Positions 9,882 to 20,398 of a DNA stretch of 64,000 nucleotides are shown here, piece by piece. The stretch covers positions 59,326 through 123,325 of the forward strand of contig CACFJP010000002.1 in the NCBI GenBank assembly GCA_902566635.1. Direction: 5' to 3'. Under the pieces are notes generated by a model. That model did no database searches and was not told where the DNA came from. It was given only the letters and a program-made list of their open reading frames with translations. Position 1 is the first letter of the stretch. Each line of letters begins with the position of its first letter. This DNA comes from an uncultured Bacteroidota bacterium (GTDB lineage: Bacteria; Bacteroidota; Bacteroidia; Flavobacteriales; Flavobacteriaceae). A program made the position numbers and the translations under genes.

Positions 9882-10625
9882 ATGCGCAGGTTTTTATTTT
9901 TGGGGATGATTGTATTGATTGTCAATAGTTGTGGCGTCTTGCGACCAAAACCAACAAGTGATATAAAAGTCGCAAACGCTAAAGACCTAATCGAGCAGAT
10001 TCAAACAACCCAACCTTCTTGGAACACCCTTGATATGCGTGGATCGGTCACAGCACTTCAAGGAGATGCAAGTCAGCGAATTACGATCAGCATTCGAATT
10101 CTCACAAACGAATTGATTTGGGTCAATGCAGCGATAATTGTTCCAGTTGGGCGAGCGAAAATCGATAAGACAGGGGTTTCTTTTTACGAACAAATCGGAA
10201 AAACTTTTTTTGAAGGAGACTTTTCAGCAATTGAAGATGCACTCGGTTTTTCGCTGAACTATGCTCAAATTGAGAACAGTTTACGAGCTGCTCCTTTGTT
10301 TGAAACCCCAAAACGCAGGGTTCAATTTGCAGTCATCAAAAATGGATATACCCTCAAATCTCGTCAAGGTAACTTGCGATTGAGCAACACCTACAACCAA
10401 CAGTTTATGATGACCAAACAACTCCTATCCCTAGGCCAAAAACGCTTGGTGATTCACTATAGCGACTATCAACAAATTTCAGGTCAGTGGATTCCGATGA
10501 AGATTCGTTATGAAGGACAAAGCAATGGCGAAACAGCTGAGTTGGATTTTGAATTTAGAAAAGCAGAAATCAACACTAGCATTCGTACCCCTTTTGCCAT
10601 TCCAAAATCTTATACACATATATGA
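9882..10625 (+). CDS. DUF4292-like lipoprotein
   Basis: MRRFLFLGMIVLIVNSCGV lipoprotein signal, architecture and position before EnvC. Confidence 0.7.
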   Translation: MRRFLFLGMIVLIVNSCGVLRPKPTSDIKVANAKDLIEQIQTTQPSWNTLDMRGSVTALQGDASQRITISIRILTNELIWVNAAIIVPVGRAKIDKTGVSFYEQIGKTFFEGDFSAIEDALGFSLNYAQIENSLRAAPLFETPKRRVQFAVIKNGYTLKSRQGNLRLSNTYNQQFMMTKQLLSLGQKRLVIHYSDYQQISGQWIPMKIRYEGQSNGETAELDFEFRKAEINTSIRTPFAIPKSYTHI

Positions 10626-11827
10626 GGAAACTGTTGTTGTTGGTATTGTTGGCGTTGGTTTATGGGGAAATCTATGGACAAGACGCACGTACTCGTTTGG
10701 AGGCGCAACGAAAACAACTCCAGCAAGAAATTGTGCAAATCAATGGGATGCTTCAAAAAAATAAAACCCAAAAAGCCGACGCATTAGAATCACTTGAAGA
10801 TTTGTTTTTGAAGATTGATCGCCTACGAGAATTGATTAGACTGACCAATCGCCAAATCAATGCGCTTACCAGTCAGATCAATAAAAACCAAGCTGATATT
10901 TCTGCTTTAGAGGAAGAGCTTGCGATTTTGAAAGAGGACTATGCATCTATGATTGTGAAGTCTCGCAAAAACTCCTCTCAGCAAAATCGATTGATGTTTT
11001 TGTTTTCGTCTGAAAATTTTTGGCAGGTCATTAAACGCGTCCGTTATATGAACCAATATGCAGCTTATCGCAAACAGCAAGGCGAAAACATTGCTAAAAA
11101 AACAGAAACTCTGCGTCAACTGAATGAGAATTTAGTATCTCAAAAAGCGGTGAAAGAGGAATTGTTGTCAGACAATCGCAAAGTACAAGAACAGTTTGAA
11201 CAAGAGAGAAAGAAACAGCAAAAGATGCTTCAAAACCTACGTTCAAACGAGAGCAAATACGCAGCACAGATAAAAAAGAAACAGCGTCAAACGGTAAAGA
11301 TCGACAGAGAAATTGATCGCTTGATTCGTGAGGCGATTGCAGCTTCGAACAAAAAAGCAGGAACAACCAATGTAAGCTTTGCGCTCACGCCAGAAGCCAA
11401 AGCCTTAGCAGCAAATTTTATTGCCAACAAAGGCAGGTTGCCTTGGCCTGTGAGAAAAGGAGTGGTGATTCAAAAATTTGGCACCCAGCGCCATGCGGTT
11501 GTACGCACCACAACCATTAAAAGCAATGGAGTGACCATCGCTACAAGCCCCGGAACAAAAGCACGCGCAGTGTTTGAAGGAACAGTGTTAAACATCGTCC
11601 AATTTCAGGGGAGTAATCCTATTGTGTTGATCCAACATGGAAACTATGTGACTGCTTATAAAAACTTAGCATCAGTATCTGTGCAAAAGGGAGATAAAGT
11701 CGTTTCCAAACAAGAGATAGGTAGCATTTTCACCAATCCTACGACCCAACGCACCTCCTTACAGTTTAGCGTCTTTTACAATACCACCCCCAAAAACCCC
11801 GCCGATTGGATTTTTCAGATGAGGTGA
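10622..11827 (+). CDS. Murein hydrolase activator EnvC family, M23-type domain
   Basis: Signal peptide, long coiled coil, C-terminal degenerate M23 domain (GVTIATSPGTKARAVFEGTV...). Confidence 0.9.
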   Translation: MRKLLLLVLLALVYGEIYGQDARTRLEAQRKQLQQEIVQINGMLQKNKTQKADALESLEDLFLKIDRLRELIRLTNRQINALTSQINKNQADISALEEELAILKEDYASMIVKSRKNSSQQNRLMFLFSSENFWQVIKRVRYMNQYAAYRKQQGENIAKKTETLRQLNENLVSQKAVKEELLSDNRKVQEQFEQERKKQQKMLQNLRSNESKYAAQIKKKQRQTVKIDREIDRLIREAIAASNKKAGTTNVSFALTPEAKALAANFIANKGRLPWPVRKGVVIQKFGTQRHAVVRTTTIKSNGVTIATSPGTKARAVFEGTVLNIVQFQGSNPIVLIQHGNYVTAYKNLASVSVQKGDKVVSKQEIGSIFTNPTTQRTSLQFSVFYNTTPKNPADWIFQMR

Positions 11828-11875
11828 AAACATTTGCGTTTATATTATATTTATGATTTTACATATCAACCCAAA

Positions 11876-12655
11876 ATGAAGAAATTGTTTTTGCCTTTAT
11901 TGATTTTACAATTCGCATTTACAAATGTGCAAGTATCTGACTGGGGTCAGACAGGCCATCGGGTGATTGGGCTTGTGGCCGAACAACACCTAACCCAAAA
12001 GACCAAGGCTGCTGTTGATAATCTTTTACAAGGAGAATCTCTTGCGTTTGTCTCTACTTACGGAGATGAAATCCGATCTATCAAAGAGTTCAAACATTTT
12101 GATACTTGGCACTATGTTAATATGCCTTTGGACAAGCGTTATGGCGATGAAAAGCCAAATCCTAAAGGGGATGTGTATCATGCGATTCAGCACTGTGTGG
12201 GAGTACTTTAGGACAATGAAGCCAGCCGAGAGGACAAGGCCTTATACTTGCGACTACTCGTTCACTTTGTAGGCGATATGCACCAACCACTGCACGTGGG
12301 TCGTTCGGAAGATCGCGGAGGAAACGACATTAAAGTACTCTGGTTTGGAAAAAACAGCAACCTTCATCGTGTGTGGGATAGTGAAATGATCAATGGTTAC
12401 CAAATGAGTTATACAGAACTCGCAAATAACCTACCAATATACACAGCAGAAAAACAACAAATCATCGTTAATTCTTCTGTCCTTGACTGGATGTATGAGT
12501 CACAGCGTCATGCCAAGCAGATTTATGGCAGTATAACGCAAGATGAATCCCTAGGATATGCCTACCAAAGAGAGTATTTTCCCCTTGTTCGCCATCGCCT
12601 TCACAAAGGAGGTTTGCGATTGGCCAAACTGCTCAATGACATCTTTGACAACTAG
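11876..12655 (+). pseudogene. S1/P1 nuclease interrupted by one in-frame TAG
   Basis: Same frame before and after the TAG at 12209-12211: MKKLFLPLLILQFAFTNVQVSDWGQTGHRVIG...YHAIQHCVGVL*DNEASREDKALYLRLLVHFVGDMHQPLHVGRSEDRGGNDIKV... Confidence 0.85.
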
Positions 12656-12728
12656 CACACAACCAATTTTCTTGTCAGCACTTCATTGTTGAGGGTGTGA
12701 ATTTGAACGGTTATGATTGATTAATAGC

Positions 12729-13310
12729 TTAAGCCTTGCTTTTGGCAACGTATTTACCAATCATATCAAACTCCAAATTCACTTGATCGCCTGGCTGTAG
12801 TTGGTGGAAGTTGGTGTATTCATAGGTATATGGAATAATGGCAACACTACAACTGTTTTCGGTAACGTTAAAAACAGTCAAACTCGCGCCGTTGATACAT
12901 AGCGATCCTTTCTCAATGACAAGACTGTGATTTTTGGGAGAAAAACGAAAATCAAACCGCCAACTGCCACCTTGATCATCGATGTTTATACATTCACCAA
13001 CCTGATCCACGTGACCCTGCACCAAATGACCGTCGAGTCGGTCACCAAGTTTCATGGCACGCTCCAAGTTGATTTTTCGACCCTCACGCCACATGCCCAA
13101 TACCGATTTTTCAAGGGTTTCATGCACTGCGGTCACAGTGTACAAATCTCCTTGAATATCCACCACTGTCAAACATACGCCGTCGTGTGCCAAACTCTGA
13201 TCGATTTTGAGCTCCTGTGCCAAAACACTTCGAATATAGAAATGGATATTGTTTTGCTCCTTTTCCATTTTGACAAGCTCGCCCATACTTTCGATTATAC
13301 CAGTAAACAT
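12729..13310 (-). CDS. ribE: Riboflavin synthase (alpha chain)
   Basis: MFTGIIESMGEL start, two lumazine-binding repeats. ORF-track start at 13388 overextends into the divergent promoter region. Confidence 0.95.
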   Translation of the reverse strand: MFTGIIESMGELVKMEKEQNNIHFYIRSVLAQELKIDQSLAHDGVCLTVVDIQGDLYTVTAVHETLEKSVLGMWREGRKINLERAMKLGDRLDGHLVQGHVDQVGECINIDDQGGSWRFDFRFSPKNHSLVIEKGSLCINGASLTVFNVTENSCSVAIIPYTYEYTNFHQLQPGDQVNLEFDMIGKYVAKSKA

Positions 13311-13325
13311 CGCTCTGAATTTGAT

Positions 13326-13333
13326 TAACTTTG
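13326..13333 (+). promoter_or_regulatory. Candidate -7 element (TAACTTTG) upstream of pdxA
   Basis: Matches TAnnTTTG between divergent ribE and pdxA and supports a pdxA start at 13352. Confidence 0.4.
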
Positions 13334-13351
13334 CCAAAAATACGTATAAAA

Positions 13352-14329
13352 ATGAGCATGACCATCGGCATATCAATTGGTGATCCAAACGGCGTTGGTC
13401 CCGAGGTGGTGCTGAAGACCTTTAGCGACGCAAAACATTTGTCTATTTGCACGCCTATCATCTATGCTCATGTTGATTTTGTGTTACAACAAGCCGACTA
13501 TTTCAATCTACAACTCCCCATCGAACGCTTGCATGGCCAACCCAAACATGGGGTGCTGAATGTGGTGGACTGCTGGTCAGAACCGATCCAACCCCATTAT
13601 GGAACTGTGGATTCAAAAGCAGGCGCGTTTGCATTGAAATCATTACGGGTAGCAAGCAAGGCTTTGCAACAGGGCACTATCGATGCTTTGGTGACTGCAC
13701 CCATTCACAAGGCTGCTATTCAAAGTGAGGCGTTTAACTTCTTAGGGCATACCGACTTTTTGGCGCAGGAATTTGATGGACAAGCATTGATGTTTTTGGT
13801 GCATGCCGATCTACGAGTTGCGTTGGTGACAGATCATGTTCCTATCAAAGACATCGTCACGCACATCACTGCCGATCGAATTGAAAGCAAACTTAAAGCA
13901 TTGGCCCATTCTCTACAGCAGGATTTTGGCATCACAAACCCTCGTATTGCTGTATTGGGACTCAATCCCCACGCTGGCGATCAGGGGGTCATCGGTAAGG
14001 AAGAAATAAACACCCTAGCGCCTTTGCTACAAAGCATAGATGTTGAAAAGGTAGAGGTCAATGGACCATTCTCTGCAGATGCTTTTTTTGGGTCGAAATC
14101 GTATAAAAATTATGATGCCATTTTGGCGATGTATCATGATCAGGGTTTGATCCCATTCAAAACCCTATCCTTTGGGCAAGGGGTTAATTTCACAGCTGGC
14201 TTGTCAGTAGTGCGTACTTCACCCGACCATGGAACAGCTTTTGCGATTGCTGGAAAAGGAGAAGCAGACCCTGAATCCTTTGCACAAGCAGTAAAAGCTG
14301 CCGTGGAAATTGTCGATAGACGAACTTAA
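13352..14329 (+). CDS. pdxA: 4-hydroxythreonine-4-phosphate dehydrogenase
   Basis: MTIGISIGDPNGVGPEV, GHTDFLAQ, GLNPHAGDQGVIGKEE, MYHDQGLIPFK. Confidence 0.96.
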   Translation: MSMTIGISIGDPNGVGPEVVLKTFSDAKHLSICTPIIYAHVDFVLQQADYFNLQLPIERLHGQPKHGVLNVVDCWSEPIQPHYGTVDSKAGAFALKSLRVASKALQQGTIDALVTAPIHKAAIQSEAFNFLGHTDFLAQEFDGQALMFLVHADLRVALVTDHVPIKDIVTHITADRIESKLKALAHSLQQDFGITNPRIAVLGLNPHAGDQGVIGKEEINTLAPLLQSIDVEKVEVNGPFSADAFFGSKSYKNYDAILAMYHDQGLIPFKTLSFGQGVNFTAGLSVVRTSPDHGTAFAIAGKGEADPESFAQAVKAAVEIVDRRT

Positions 14330-14375
14330 AAATTGATCGAAAAACCCTTCTCAAAAACAAGACACTATCAAGGGG

Positions 14376-14405
14376 TTTGCCATTGAGTGTTTTTTGTTAT
14401 CTTTG
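14376..14405 (+). promoter_or_regulatory. Candidate Bacteroidetes-type promoter (TTTG-N18-TATCTTTG)
   Basis: -33-like TTTG at 14376-14379 and -7 TATCTTTG at 14398-14405, 22 nt before the ATG at 14428. Confidence 0.55.
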
Positions 14406-14427
14406 GCGACCGTAATGTTGAGATAAA

Positions 14428-14958
14428 ATGGAAGCGAACGCAGATTTTGACATTCAGTTTTCAGGACTTAAAGATGGCGTTCACACCTTTGAATTTCAAC
14501 TAACGGAACCGTTCTTTGAGACTTTTGACAATGAAGAATTCAACGCTGTTGCGGCTAAAGCAGTAGTAAACCTTCATAAGAAGCCTACACTAATGGAAGT
14601 CGAATTTTCGTTGGGAGGTCATGTGAATGTAAACTGCGATTTGACTAATGAGCCTTTTGACATGGCAGTATCCAACTGCTTTCAACTGGTAATTAAGTTT
14701 GGGCCAGCGTTCAGTGACGACCATGATGATATGATTGTATTACCTCATGGTTCACATCGCTTCAATGTCACCCATCAGCTCTACGAGTTAGTGGTTTTGA
14801 GTGTTCCGCAAAAGCGTGTTCACCCAGGCGTTGAAGATGGCAGTTTAAATTCAGAAGTTCTCGATAAACTTCATCAACTTAAGCCCTCACCGAACAGCCA
14901 CGCATCACAAAGTGAAACAGACCCACGTTGGGATGCATTGAAAAAATTAAAAAAGTAA
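14428..14958 (+). CDS. YceD/DUF177 family protein
   Basis: Size, CD-type loop region and location immediately upstream of rpmF. Confidence 0.85.
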   Translation: MEANADFDIQFSGLKDGVHTFEFQLTEPFFETFDNEEFNAVAAKAVVNLHKKPTLMEVEFSLGGHVNVNCDLTNEPFDMAVSNCFQLVIKFGPAFSDDHDDMIVLPHGSHRFNVTHQLYELVVLSVPQKRVHPGVEDGSLNSEVLDKLHQLKPSPNSHASQSETDPRWDALKKLKK

Positions 14959-14961
14959 AGT

Positions 14962-15156
14962 ATGGCACATCCTAAACGAAAAATATCCAAAACGCGTCGC
15001 GACAAACGGCGAACGCATTACAAAGCCACGAGCCCACAGATTACTGTTTGCTCTACAACTGGCGAGTCGCATCTATACCATCGCGCGCATTGGCATGAAG
15101 GAAAATTGTATTACAGAGGTAAAGTGCTTATTGACAGCACCACCGAAACAGCTTAA
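14962..15156 (+). CDS. rpmF: 50S ribosomal protein L32
   Basis: [22 protein letters not shown]. Confidence 0.97.
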   Translation: MAHPKRKISKTRRDKRRTHYKATSPQITVCSTTGESHLYHRAHWHEGKLYYRGKVLIDSTTETA

Positions 15157-15177
15157 AAGCTGACTGACCTTACTAAT

Positions 15178-15204
15178 CAAACGCCTTTCGGGGCGTTTTT
15201 TATT
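15178..15204 (+). terminator. Rho-independent terminator after rpmF
   Basis: AAACGCC-TTTCGG-GGCGTTTTTTATTTTT stem-loop with T tract. Confidence 0.75.
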
Positions 15205-15303
15205 TTTCTAAAAAACCAAAAAAAACAAGTTTTTTAGCTAAAAACGATCAATTTTTAGTAATTTTCGCCTCAATTTGCGTCATTTTTAACTAAAACAGCG
15301 CAT

Positions 15304-16296
15304 ATGACAAAAGGACGAAGCGCAGCTATTACAGCCGTTGGGGCTTATGTTCCCGATCAAGTGCTCTCCAATACAGATTTAGAGCAAATAGTTGACACCT
15401 CGGATGAGTGGATTCGCTCGCGAACAGGAATTTCGGAACGGAGGATGTTGAAAGACAAACCTACTTCGTTCATGGCCATTCAAGCTGCGAAAAATCTCAT
15501 CGAGCGTTCGTCAATCGATCCAAAAACCATTGATCTTGTTATTATTAGTACCTCAACACCTGATATGATGATTGCAGCGACAGCAGCCCATGTGGCAACT
15601 GAAATTGGTGCAATAGCTGCTTTCGGCTATGATTTACAAGCAGCTTGTTCTGGCTTTCTTTATGGAATGTCCACTGCTGCTGCTTATGTAAGTTCTGGCC
15701 GCTATCAGCGTGTGTTACTGATCGGAGCAGACAAAATGTCATCGATTATCGACTATAATGATCGTACCACTTGTATAATATTTGGAGATGGTGCAGGCGC
15801 TGCGCTGTTCGAGCCAAATGATGAAGAACTAGGGCTGATAGACGAGCACTTCCGCTCAGACGGAATTGGGCGCGATCACCTTTATATTGAGGCTGGAGGT
15901 TCGATGCTACCAGCATCATCAAAAACGGTTTTAAATCGCCAACATTTTTTGCGCCAAGATGGCAAAACAGTTTTTAAATTTGCGGTTTCTAATATGTCAG
16001 AAGCAACGACCAAGCTGATGGAACGAAATGAACTGGTTTCAGAAGACATTGATTTTTTTGTACCACATCAGGCCAACCAAAGAATAATAGATGCTACAGC
16101 ACAGCGCGCGGGGATCAAACCCGAAAAAGTGCTCTCCAATATATCATCTTACGGCAATACAACTGCTGCAACTCTACCACTTATTTTATCAGATTTCGAA
16201 GATCGCTTTAAAAAAGGAGACAATATTATATTTACTGCTTTTGGAGGCGGATTCACATGGGGTGCAGCATGGCTCAAGTGGGCTTATAACAGTTAA
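15304..16296 (+). CDS. fabH: 3-oxoacyl-ACP synthase III
   Basis: TSDEWIRSRTGISERR, DLQAACSGFLYG, VPHQANQRI, GNTTAATLP. Confidence 0.96.
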   Translation: MTKGRSAAITAVGAYVPDQVLSNTDLEQIVDTSDEWIRSRTGISERRMLKDKPTSFMAIQAAKNLIERSSIDPKTIDLVIISTSTPDMMIAATAAHVATEIGAIAAFGYDLQAACSGFLYGMSTAAAYVSSGRYQRVLLIGADKMSSIIDYNDRTTCIIFGDGAGAALFEPNDEELGLIDEHFRSDGIGRDHLYIEAGGSMLPASSKTVLNRQHFLRQDGKTVFKFAVSNMSEATTKLMERNELVSEDIDFFVPHQANQRIIDATAQRAGIKPEKVLSNISSYGNTTAATLPLILSDFEDRFKKGDNIIFTAFGGGFTWGAAWLKWAYNS

Positions 16297-16316
16297 TAAA
16301 ACAATAACAAAACAAT

Positions 16317-16805
16317 ATGGAACTCAAAGAAATCCAAAATCTAATCAAGTTTGTCGCAAAATCAGGCGTAAACGAAGTGCATGTCGAAATGGGCGAAACC
16401 AAAGTTACCATCAAAACAGGCGGGGGTGTGGTGCAGCAAGTGGTCACTGCTCCTGCTGCGATTGAAGGCGCAACACCAGCAGCTCCTGTGGCGGTACCAG
16501 CAGCAGCGCCCGCTACAGAGCCAGCACTACCAGCACCGGCAGCTGTGAAAACGGAAAACGATAATCACATCACAATCAAATCACCTATTATTGGAACCTT
16601 TTATCGCAAACCATCTCCCGATAAACCTAATTTTGTGGAGGCTGGCGATCAAGTCAATGAAGGTGACGTCCTTTGTGTGGTTGAGGCAATGAAGTTGTTT
16701 AATGAAATTGAGTCTGAAGTATCAGGAACTATTGTTAAGGTTCTAGTGGATGACTCTTCACCAGTTGAGTTTGATCAGCCACTGTTTATCATCGACCCAT
16801 CTTAA
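16317..16805 (+). CDS. accB: Acetyl-CoA carboxylase biotin carboxyl carrier protein
   Basis: Ala/Pro linker then biotinylation motif VVEAMKLFNEIES. Confidence 0.97.
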   Translation: MELKEIQNLIKFVAKSGVNEVHVEMGETKVTIKTGGGVVQQVVTAPAAIEGATPAAPVAVPAAAPATEPALPAPAAVKTENDNHITIKSPIIGTFYRKPSPDKPNFVEAGDQVNEGDVLCVVEAMKLFNEIESEVSGTIVKVLVDDSSPVEFDQPLFIIDPS

Positions 16806-16823
16806 CCATCAAACCAAATACAG

Positions 16824-18167
16824 ATGTTTAACAAAATTCTTATCGCCAATCGTGGCGAAATCGCTTTAAGAGTGATTCGTACCTGCCGTGAAATGGGTAT
16901 TGGAACAGTTGCTGTTTATTCAAAAGCAGATGAAGAAAGTTTGCACGTAAAGTTTGCAGATGAAGCTGTTTGTATTGGCCCTGCTCCAAGTTCGGAATCG
17001 TATCTGAAAATTCCAAACATCATTGCAGCAGCCGAAATTACAAATGCTGATGCAATTCATCCTGGCTATGGTTTTTTATCAGAAAACGCTAAGTTTTCCA
17101 AAATTTGTGATGAGCATAAGATCAAGTTTATTGGGGCTTCTGCAGACATGATTAGCAAAATGGGGGACAAGGCAACAGCAAAATCCACAATGAAAGCTGC
17201 TGGTGTACCAACCATTCCTGGTTCAGATGGACTAATCAAGGACTTTACACAGTGTAAAAAACTTGCCAAAAAAGTAGAATACCCTGTGATGCTTAAAGCA
17301 ACAGCTGGCGGCGGCGGAAAAGGAATGCGAGCAGTTTGGTCAGAAGAAGACCTTCAAAATGCATGGGATAGCGCAAGGCAAGAAGCCAAGGCATCTTTTG
17401 GCAACGATGGGATGTATATGGAAAAGCTCATTGAGGAACCACGACATATCGAAATACAAGTCGTTGGGGATTCGTTTGGAAAGGCATGCCACTTGTCGGA
17501 AAGAGATTGCTCTGTTCAGCGTCGTCATCAAAAATTGACCGAGGAAACGCCATCTCCATATATGACCGATGAGCTAAGAGAAAACATGGGAAAAGCGGCT
17601 GTGAAAGCTGCTGAATATATTAAATATGAAGGTGCAGGTACAGTGGAGTTTTTGGTTGACAAACATCGCAATTTCTTTTTTATGGAAATGAACACTCGGA
17701 TTCAGGTCGAGCACCCAATTACCGAGCAAGTGATCGATTATGACCTCATTGCAGAGCAGATCAAAGTAGCAGCTGGCCACCGACTAAGTGGGAATGATTA
17801 TTATCCAAAACTACACTCGATTGAGTGCCGCATCAATGCTGAAGATCCATTTAACGATTTTCGCCCATCTCCTGGGGTCATTCAAACCCTTCACACCCCT
17901 GGTGGCCATGGTGTTCGTTTGGACACCCATGTGTATGGGGGTTATGTAATTCCACCCCACTACGATTCGATGATTGCCAAGTTAATCACCACTGCACAAA
18001 CTCGGGAAGAGGCAATAAATAAAATGAAACGTGCGCTAGACGAATTTGTCATCGAGGGAATTAAAACTACGATTCCTTTTCATCGTCAGTTGATGGATCA
18101 CCCTGGTTATGTGGCGGGAAATTACACAACGAAGTTTATGGAAGACTTTGAAATGAAACAGGTGTAA
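16824..18167 (+). CDS. accC: Acetyl-CoA carboxylase biotin carboxylase
   Basis: [56 protein letters not shown]. Confidence 0.98.
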   Translation: MFNKILIANRGEIALRVIRTCREMGIGTVAVYSKADEESLHVKFADEAVCIGPAPSSESYLKIPNIIAAAEITNADAIHPGYGFLSENAKFSKICDEHKIKFIGASADMISKMGDKATAKSTMKAAGVPTIPGSDGLIKDFTQCKKLAKKVEYPVMLKATAGGGGKGMRAVWSEEDLQNAWDSARQEAKASFGNDGMYMEKLIEEPRHIEIQVVGDSFGKACHLSERDCSVQRRHQKLTEETPSPYMTDELRENMGKAAVKAAEYIKYEGAGTVEFLVDKHRNFFFMEMNTRIQVEHPITEQVIDYDLIAEQIKVAAGHRLSGNDYYPKLHSIECRINAEDPFNDFRPSPGVIQTLHTPGGHGVRLDTHVYGGYVIPPHYDSMIAKLITTAQTREEAINKMKRALDEFVIEGIKTTIPFHRQLMDHPGYVAGNYTTKFMEDFEMKQV

Positions 18168-18187
18168 TCCAATAATTCAACCCAATT

Positions 18188-18216
18188 AAAAAAGCCCTTT
18201 ACCGAGGACTTTTATT
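18188..18216 (-). terminator. Probable terminator for asd
   Basis: On the minus strand AAGTCCT-CGGTAA-AGGGCTTTTTT (7-bp stem with one G-U) followed by a T run. Confidence 0.5.
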
Positions 18217-18230
18217 TATCTATATCTTTA

Positions 18231-19208
18231 TTATTTTTGAATGAGATATTCAGCGATTTGAACTGTATTTGTCGCAGCACCTTTGCGAAGGTTGTCGGCA
18301 ACAATCCATAGGTTCAGCCCCTCTTCTTGAGATTCGTCTTTTCGAATACGCCCGACAAATACGTCGTCTTTTCCTTCTGCGTCGAGTGGCATTGGGTAGC
18401 CATTGTTGTCCAGATCATCAATCACCACCACTCCTGGAGTGTTGTTGAGAAGCTCCCGAACCTCATCCAAGTCTGCTGCTTGAGAAAGGGTGAGGTTGAC
18501 CGATTCGCTATGACCTCCAACCACAGGAATCCGCACAGCTGTTGCAGTCACTTTGATATTGGGATCCAAAATTTTGTGTGTTTCATTGACCAATTTCATT
18601 TCCTCTTTGGTATATCCATTGTCCAGAAAAACATCACAGTGTGGAAGTGCATTGCGATGAATAGGGTGGGGATAAGCCTTTTCGCCATCAACTCCCTCGT
18701 ACTCGTTTTCCAATTGTTGTACAGCTTTGACTCCTGTACCAGTGACTGATTGATAGGTTGAAACAACAACTCGCTCAATGCCATATCGCTTGTGTATGGG
18801 GGCCAGAGCTATCACCATTTGTATCGTGGAACAGTTGGGATTGGCAATGATTTTGTCATCAGGTGTGAGTTGTTCTGCATTGATTTCTGGAACGATAAGC
18901 TTGTGATCGGGGTGCATTCGCCAGGCAGAGGAATTGTCAATGACAGTGGTACCCACAGCTGCAAATTTTGGTGCCCAGTCAAGAGATGTTTGTCCACCAG
19001 CCGAAAACATAGCAAAGTCGGGTGCTTGCGCAACAGCATCTTCTAGACCAATCACATTGTAGTCTTTTCCTTGAAAGGTAATTGTTTTACCTACCGAACG
19101 CGCCGAAGCGACAGGAAGAAGTTCTGTAATGGGGAAGTTTCGCTCTTCAAGAACATTTAGCATGATTTCACCAACCATCCCTGTGACGCCGACAACTGCA
19201 ACTCTCAT
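18231..19208 (-). CDS. asd: Aspartate-semialdehyde dehydrogenase
   Basis: VAVVGVTGMVGEIMLNVL, IIANPNCSTIQMV, VSTYQSVTGTGVKAV. Confidence 0.97.
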   Translation of the reverse strand: MRVAVVGVTGMVGEIMLNVLEERNFPITELLPVASARSVGKTITFQGKDYNVIGLEDAVAQAPDFAMFSAGGQTSLDWAPKFAAVGTTVIDNSSAWRMHPDHKLIVPEINAEQLTPDDKIIANPNCSTIQMVIALAPIHKRYGIERVVVSTYQSVTGTGVKAVQQLENEYEGVDGEKAYPHPIHRNALPHCDVFLDNGYTKEEMKLVNETHKILDPNIKVTATAVRIPVVGGHSESVNLTLSQAADLDEVRELLNNTPGVVVIDDLDNNGYPMPLDAEGKDDVFVGRIRKDESQEEGLNLWIVADNLRKGAATNTVQIAEYLIQK

Positions 19209-19309
19209 TTGTTTGATTTTAGGTCAGCAAAAATAAAGATAAAACCAAAACTGTGCGAGAAAAGTATTTGAAAAATCAAAAAAATAACAAAATGTTATAA
19301 TTTTAATAA

Positions 19310-20398
19310 CTAAGGCATAATTACTCTGGGAACGCGTTGTGAGATGGCAGTTAGCAACTCATAAGAAATGGTATCGGCATGTTCTGCGACGATTTCTGCG
19401 CTTGCATCAACACTACCAAAGACTATGACTTCATCTCCTTCATTACAGTCGATGCTTGTCACATCAACCATAATCATATCCATGCATACATTCCCCAAAA
19501 TGGGTGCTTTTTGACCATGAATCATAACTTCTCCTTTGCCTTTACCATAAAGTCTTCCGATACCATCGGCATGACCAATGGGTAGGGTAGCTGATCGTAT
19601 TGGTTTGTTGGCAACAAACCCACGATTATAGCCCACAGCATCTCCTGTCTTAACGTCATGAATTTGTGAAATGATCGTTTTTAATACACCTACTGGTCGA
19701 AGTAATTTACTAACTTCCTCTTGATTGCCATATCCATATAACCCAATCCCACATCGAATCATATCATGATGGGCTTCGGGGTATTGAAAGACCCCAGAGG
19801 TGTTGAGCACATGATAAATGGGATCGCTACCAAAAATGGGCTTGAGCAGGTCAAATTGCGCAAGTTGTTTGAGGGTAAAAGCCCTTTCAGCAGGGTCTTC
19901 AGTGGCGGCGAGATGCGACAATACACCCTGTAAGTGAAAAGGGGAAGAGGCGAGATGTTGCTTGAGCGATGCCCCTTCATCAATCGAGAAGCCCAGGCGA
20001 TGAAGACCTGTATTGAACTTTAGATGAATTGGGTAGGCTGTTGATTGTTGCTCCACCAACACTTTTTCAAGTGCATGAAGGATTCGCCAAGAATACACAC
20101 AGGGTTCGAGTTGATATTCAATCAAAATAGATAGCTGATGCATTTGGGGGTGGAGTACCAAAATTGGAATTTTAACCCCAGCTTTTCGCAAGGCAACACC
20201 CTCACTGACATAGGCAACGCCGAGATAATCGGCACCCTCTTTTTCCAAACAACGCCCAATAGCCGTAGCATCTGACCCATAGGCAAATGCTTTGACGACT
20301 GCCAATACTTTGGTGTGGGGTTGTAGTCGTTTTTTGATCTGCTGGAAGTTGTGACGTAGGGCGGGCAGATGGATTTCAAATCGTGTTGCTTCAGCCAC
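19310..20398 (-). CDS. alr: Alanine racemase (GTG start overlapping tdk stop)
   Basis: AVVKAFAYGSDA PLP-lysine motif, RCGIGLYGY. The extended ORF start at 20590 lies within tdk; VAEATRFEIHLPALRHN at 20398 fits better. Confidence 0.93.
   Translation of the reverse strand: MAEATRFEIHLPALRHNFQQIKKRLQPHTKVLAVVKAFAYGSDATAIGRCLEKEGADYLGVAYVSEGVALRKAGVKIPILVLHPQMHQLSILIEYQLEPCVYSWRILHALEKVLVEQQSTAYPIHLKFNTGLHRLGFSIDEGASLKQHLASSPFHLQGVLSHLAATEDPAERAFTLKQLAQFDLLKPIFGSDPIYHVLNTSGVFQYPEAHHDMIRCGIGLYGYGNQEEVSKLLRPVGVLKTIISQIHDVKTGDAVGYNRGFVANKPIRSATLPIGHADGIGRLYGKGKGEVMIHGQKAPILGNVCMDMIMVDVTSIDCNEGDEVIVFGSVDASAEIVAEHADTISYELLTAISQRVPRVIMP

Noticed and set aside
12248-12655. Separate 135-aa nuclease-like protein
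   Set aside because: Same frame as the upstream ORF across a single TAG and lacks signal peptide; better treated as one interrupted gene.
12927-13328. 133-aa plus-strand ORF
   Set aside because: Antisense to ribE.
14340-14385. Possible terminator after pdxA (AACCCTT...AAGGGGTTT)
   Set aside because: Long loop, bulged stem and no T tract; not convincing.
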